54,825 nucleotides of DNA from an uncultured Erysipelotrichaceae bacterium (GTDB lineage Bacteria; Bacillota_I; Bacilli_A; RF39; UBA660), in NCBI GenBank assembly GCA_902793375.1, contig CADBDE010000015.1, positions 1 to 54,825 of the forward strand, read 5' to 3'. The notes below the pieces were generated by a model, which had not been told where the DNA came from, ran no database searches, and saw nothing but the letters and a program-made list of their open reading frames with translations. Position 1 is the stretch's first letter. Each line of letters begins with the position of its first letter. The position numbers and the translations under genes are program-made. Shown here piece by piece: positions 53,013-54,825 of this stretch.

Positions 53013-54497
53013 ATGGAAAGAGATTTTACTGAACAAGAGCTAGTAAGACGTGAAAAAGCTCAAAATATTAGAGATTTAGGAATGGATCCATTTGGACATA
53101 AATTTGTTCGTGATTCATATGCTAATGATATAAAAGAAAAATATAAAGATATTCCACATGACGATTTTGAAAATATGTCTGATACTGCAACAGTTGCTGG
53201 AAGAATTATGTTTATTCGAAAAATGGGTAAAGCATCTTTCTTTACAATAAATGATAAGACTGGAAGTATTCAAATATATATTTCAATAAATGACATTGGT
53301 GAAGAAAAATATGAATTATTTAAATCTGCTGATGTAGGAGATATAGTTGGTGTTCATGGAAAAGTAATGAAAACTAAGACTGGAGAAGTAACAATTAAAT
53401 GTTTAGAATATACTCATTTAGTTAAAGCACTAAAGCCACTTCCAGAGAAATTCCATGGTTTAACTGATATCGAAGAACGCTACAGAAGACGTTATGTTGA
53501 TTTAATAATGAATGAGGACTCAAGAAATGTTGCATTCATGCGTCCAAAGATTATCAGATGTATTCAAAACTTCATGGATGGAAGAGGATTTACTGAAGTT
53601 GAAACTCCTGTTTTAACAACACTTTTAACTGGAGCAAGTGCTCGTCCATTTGTAACTCACCATAATACTCAAGATATAGATATGTATTTAAGAATTGCTT
53701 TAGAACTACCATTAAAAAGATTACTTGTTGGTGGTATGGAAGCAGTTTATGAAATAGGAAGAGTATTTAGAAATGAAGGAATGGATCCAAAACATAATCC
53801 AGAATTTACTTTAATGGAAGCATATTTAGCATATAGTGACCTTGAGGGAATGATGGATTTAACTGAAGCAATGTATACAACTATTGCAAAAGATGTTGTT
53901 GGAAAAATGACATACAACTGGTGTGGAAATGAAATAAATCTTGAAGGACCTTGGAAGAGAATTTCAATGGTAGATGCTATAAAAGAACAAACAGGAATTG
54001 ATTTCAAGAAAGAAATGTCACTTGACGAAGCTTTAAAACTTGCAAGTGATCATGAAATATTTGTAGAAGAACATCAAAAAAGTGTAGGTCATATCATTAA
54101 CTTATTCTTTGAAAAATATGTAGAAGAAACATTAATTCAACCAACATTCTTATATGGTCATCCAGTTGAAATAAGTCCATTAACTAAAAAGAATCCAGAT
54201 GATCCTAGATTTGTTGATAGATTTGAATTATTCATTGGTGGAAAAGAATTTGCAAATGCATATACTGAATTAAATGATCCAATTGATCAGTTAGAAAGAT
54301 TTGAAGAACAATTAAAAGAAAGAGATAAAGGAAATGAAGAAGCAAATGATATAGATATGGACTTTATCGAAGCACTTGAATATGGAATGCCTCCAGCTGG
54401 TGGTATTGGATATGGAATAGATAGACTTGTAATGTTATTTACAGAACAAGAAACAATAAGAGAAGTAATACTATTCCCAACAATGAAACAAAAATAA
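53013..54497 (+). CDS. lysS: lysyl-tRNA synthetase, class II
   Basis: About 494 residues. N-terminal OB-fold anticodon domain, then the class II core with motif 2 GRVFRNEGMDPKHNPEFTLM (part: FRNEGMDPKHNPEF) and motif 3 GGIGYGIDRLVML. Charges tRNA-Lys. ATG at 53013 is chosen because AAGAAGGG is 9 bases upstream; ATG at 53004 directly abuts that site. Highly expressed type codon choices (for example CGT Arg) appear in the core. Terminator follows. Confidence 0.96.
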   Translation: MERDFTEQELVRREKAQNIRDLGMDPFGHKFVRDSYANDIKEKYKDIPHDDFENMSDTATVAGRIMFIRKMGKASFFTINDKTGSIQIYISINDIGEEKYELFKSADVGDIVGVHGKVMKTKTGEVTIKCLEYTHLVKALKPLPEKFHGLTDIEERYRRRYVDLIMNEDSRNVAFMRPKIIRCIQNFMDGRGFTEVETPVLTTLLTGASARPFVTHHNTQDIDMYLRIALELPLKRLLVGGMEAVYEIGRVFRNEGMDPKHNPEFTLMEAYLAYSDLEGMMDLTEAMYTTIAKDVVGKMTYNWCGNEINLEGPWKRISMVDAIKEQTGIDFKKEMSLDEALKLASDHEIFVEEHQKSVGHIINLFFEKYVEETLIQPTFLYGHPVEISPLTKKNPDDPRFVDRFELFIGGKEFANAYTELNDPIDQLERFEEQLKERDKGNEEANDIDMDFIEALEYGMPPAGGIGYGIDRLVMLFTEQETIREVILFPTMKQK

Positions 54498-54505
54498 TAA
54501 ATGTA

Positions 54506-54534
54506 AAATAGATATGTAAATATCTATTTTTTTT
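54506..54534 (+). terminator. terminator of lysS with conserved ATGTAAA flank
   Basis: AAATAGATAT / ATATCTATTT with loop GTAA and nine T. Like 10192 and 39503 it carries the ATGTAAA lead. Confidence 0.87.
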
Positions 54535-54581
54535 TAATAATAATTATTTATCTATGTTATAATTAGAATAGGTGATAATAA

Positions 54582-54825
54582 ATGAATAAAAAAGGATTTA
54601 CATTAATAGAGTTATTAGCAGTTATCATAATTTTAGGAATCTTAATGATTATAGCAATACCAAGTGTTACAAGATATATTAGTGATTCAAGAAAAGCAAG
54701 TTATGTTGATACAGCAAAAGAAATAGTATCAGGAACAAGAAACAAAGTAAATGATGGAAAGTTAGGTATGTTTGATACAAGTGCAACTTATTATATTCCA
54801 TCAAGTTATATTAAAACAGAGAATG
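54582..54825 (+). CDS. type IV pilin-like protein, 3' end outside the window
   Basis: The first 81 residues are present: KKG^FTLIELLAVIIILG, the helix to IPSVTRYISDSRK, then ATYYIPSSYIKTEN where the window ends. Its first 44 bases are identical to those of the pilin gene at 39575, and the ribosome site AATAGGTGATAAT is shared too. TATAAT at 54558 is a likely -10. The C-terminal domain cannot be judged. Confidence 0.85.
   Translation, partial: MNKKGFTLIELLAVIIILGILMIIAIPSVTRYISDSRKASYVDTAKEIVSGTRNKVNDGKLGMFDTSATYYIPSSYIKTEN

Noticed and set aside
52948-53013. Possible T-box riboswitch before lysS
   Set aside because: The leader is only about 60 bases and is filled by a terminator and promoter; a T-box needs well over 150 bases.

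Overview
The window comes from a low-GC (by eye about a quarter G+C), Gram-positive-type bacterium of the Firmicutes. TGG encodes Trp and TGA is used as a stop (dltA and lspA end in TGA), so the standard bacterial code applies and not the Mycoplasma code. Cell-wall genes (class B PBP, MltG, a dlt-type operon, PrkC with PASTA repeats, LysM-like proteins), lipoproteins with LspA, and conserved Bacillus-type gene orders point to a walled Bacilli/Erysipelotrichia-like lineage, perhaps one of the uncultured gut groups related to RF39. That placement is inference. Almost everything lies on the plus strand; only two genes, a YqfT-like protein and a TspO-like membrane protein, are on the minus strand. 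Genes are tightly packed, many stop codons lie inside terminator hairpins, and no stretch over 300 bases lacks a gene.

Layout. 1-6.5 kb: end of a pilin-like gene, nfo, yqfT-like, a class B PBP, two tandem LysM-like secreted proteins, rpmG, efp. 6.5-10.2 kb: small unknown and lipoprotein genes, an EamA transporter, an SDR and a YnbB-like PLP enzyme. 10.2-12 kb: a sporulation cluster, spoIIIAH-like, gerE (with an apparent ATT start) and gerM, then tRNA-Arg(TCT). 12.2-17.5 kb: two lipoproteins and a small membrane protein behind a palindromic operator candidate, a Ca-type P-ATPase, guanine deaminase, and a membrane-anchored hydrolase. 17.6-23 kb: a dlt-type operon with a PLP decarboxylase gene between dltA and dltC. 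23.1-29.6 kb: a signal-less NlpC/P60 lysin, an unknown protein, then rlmN-prpC-prkC-rsgA-rpe. 29.6-30.9 kb: a frameshifted pilin gene. 31-34.1 kb: ylmC/ymxH-like, lspA, rluD, TspO-like (minus), rhomboid protease. 34.2-39 kb: ireB-ruvX-yrzB-mltG-trmR-trhP1-trhP2, the order known from Bacillus yrzL to yrrO. 39-48.4 kb: lipoprotein, intact pilin gene, dGTPase-like, greA, tig, unknown membrane protein, phosphohexomutase, unknown, yebC, gpsA. 48.5-53 kb: flippase, a pilin with a Thr/Ser-rich tail, GT2 glycosyltransferase, O-antigen-ligase/PglL-like protein. 53-54.8 kb: lysS and the start of another pilin gene.

How it fits together. Envelope biology dominates. PrkC/PrpC (wall-sensing kinase and phosphatase) and IreB (a known kinase substrate in enterococci) are both here. 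The dlt-type operon probably decorates a wall polymer, but its decarboxylase and a Ser in place of the D-Ala-selecting Cys of DltA suggest an unusual acyl group. Five dispersed pilin-like genes share a constant N-terminal module and differ in their C-termini. One sits among flippase, glycosyltransferase and ligase genes and has an O-glycosylation-like tail. trmR-trhP1-trhP2 would make the tRNA wobble modification 5-methoxyuridine. No mobile element, phage structural gene, CRISPR array or rRNA gene was seen.
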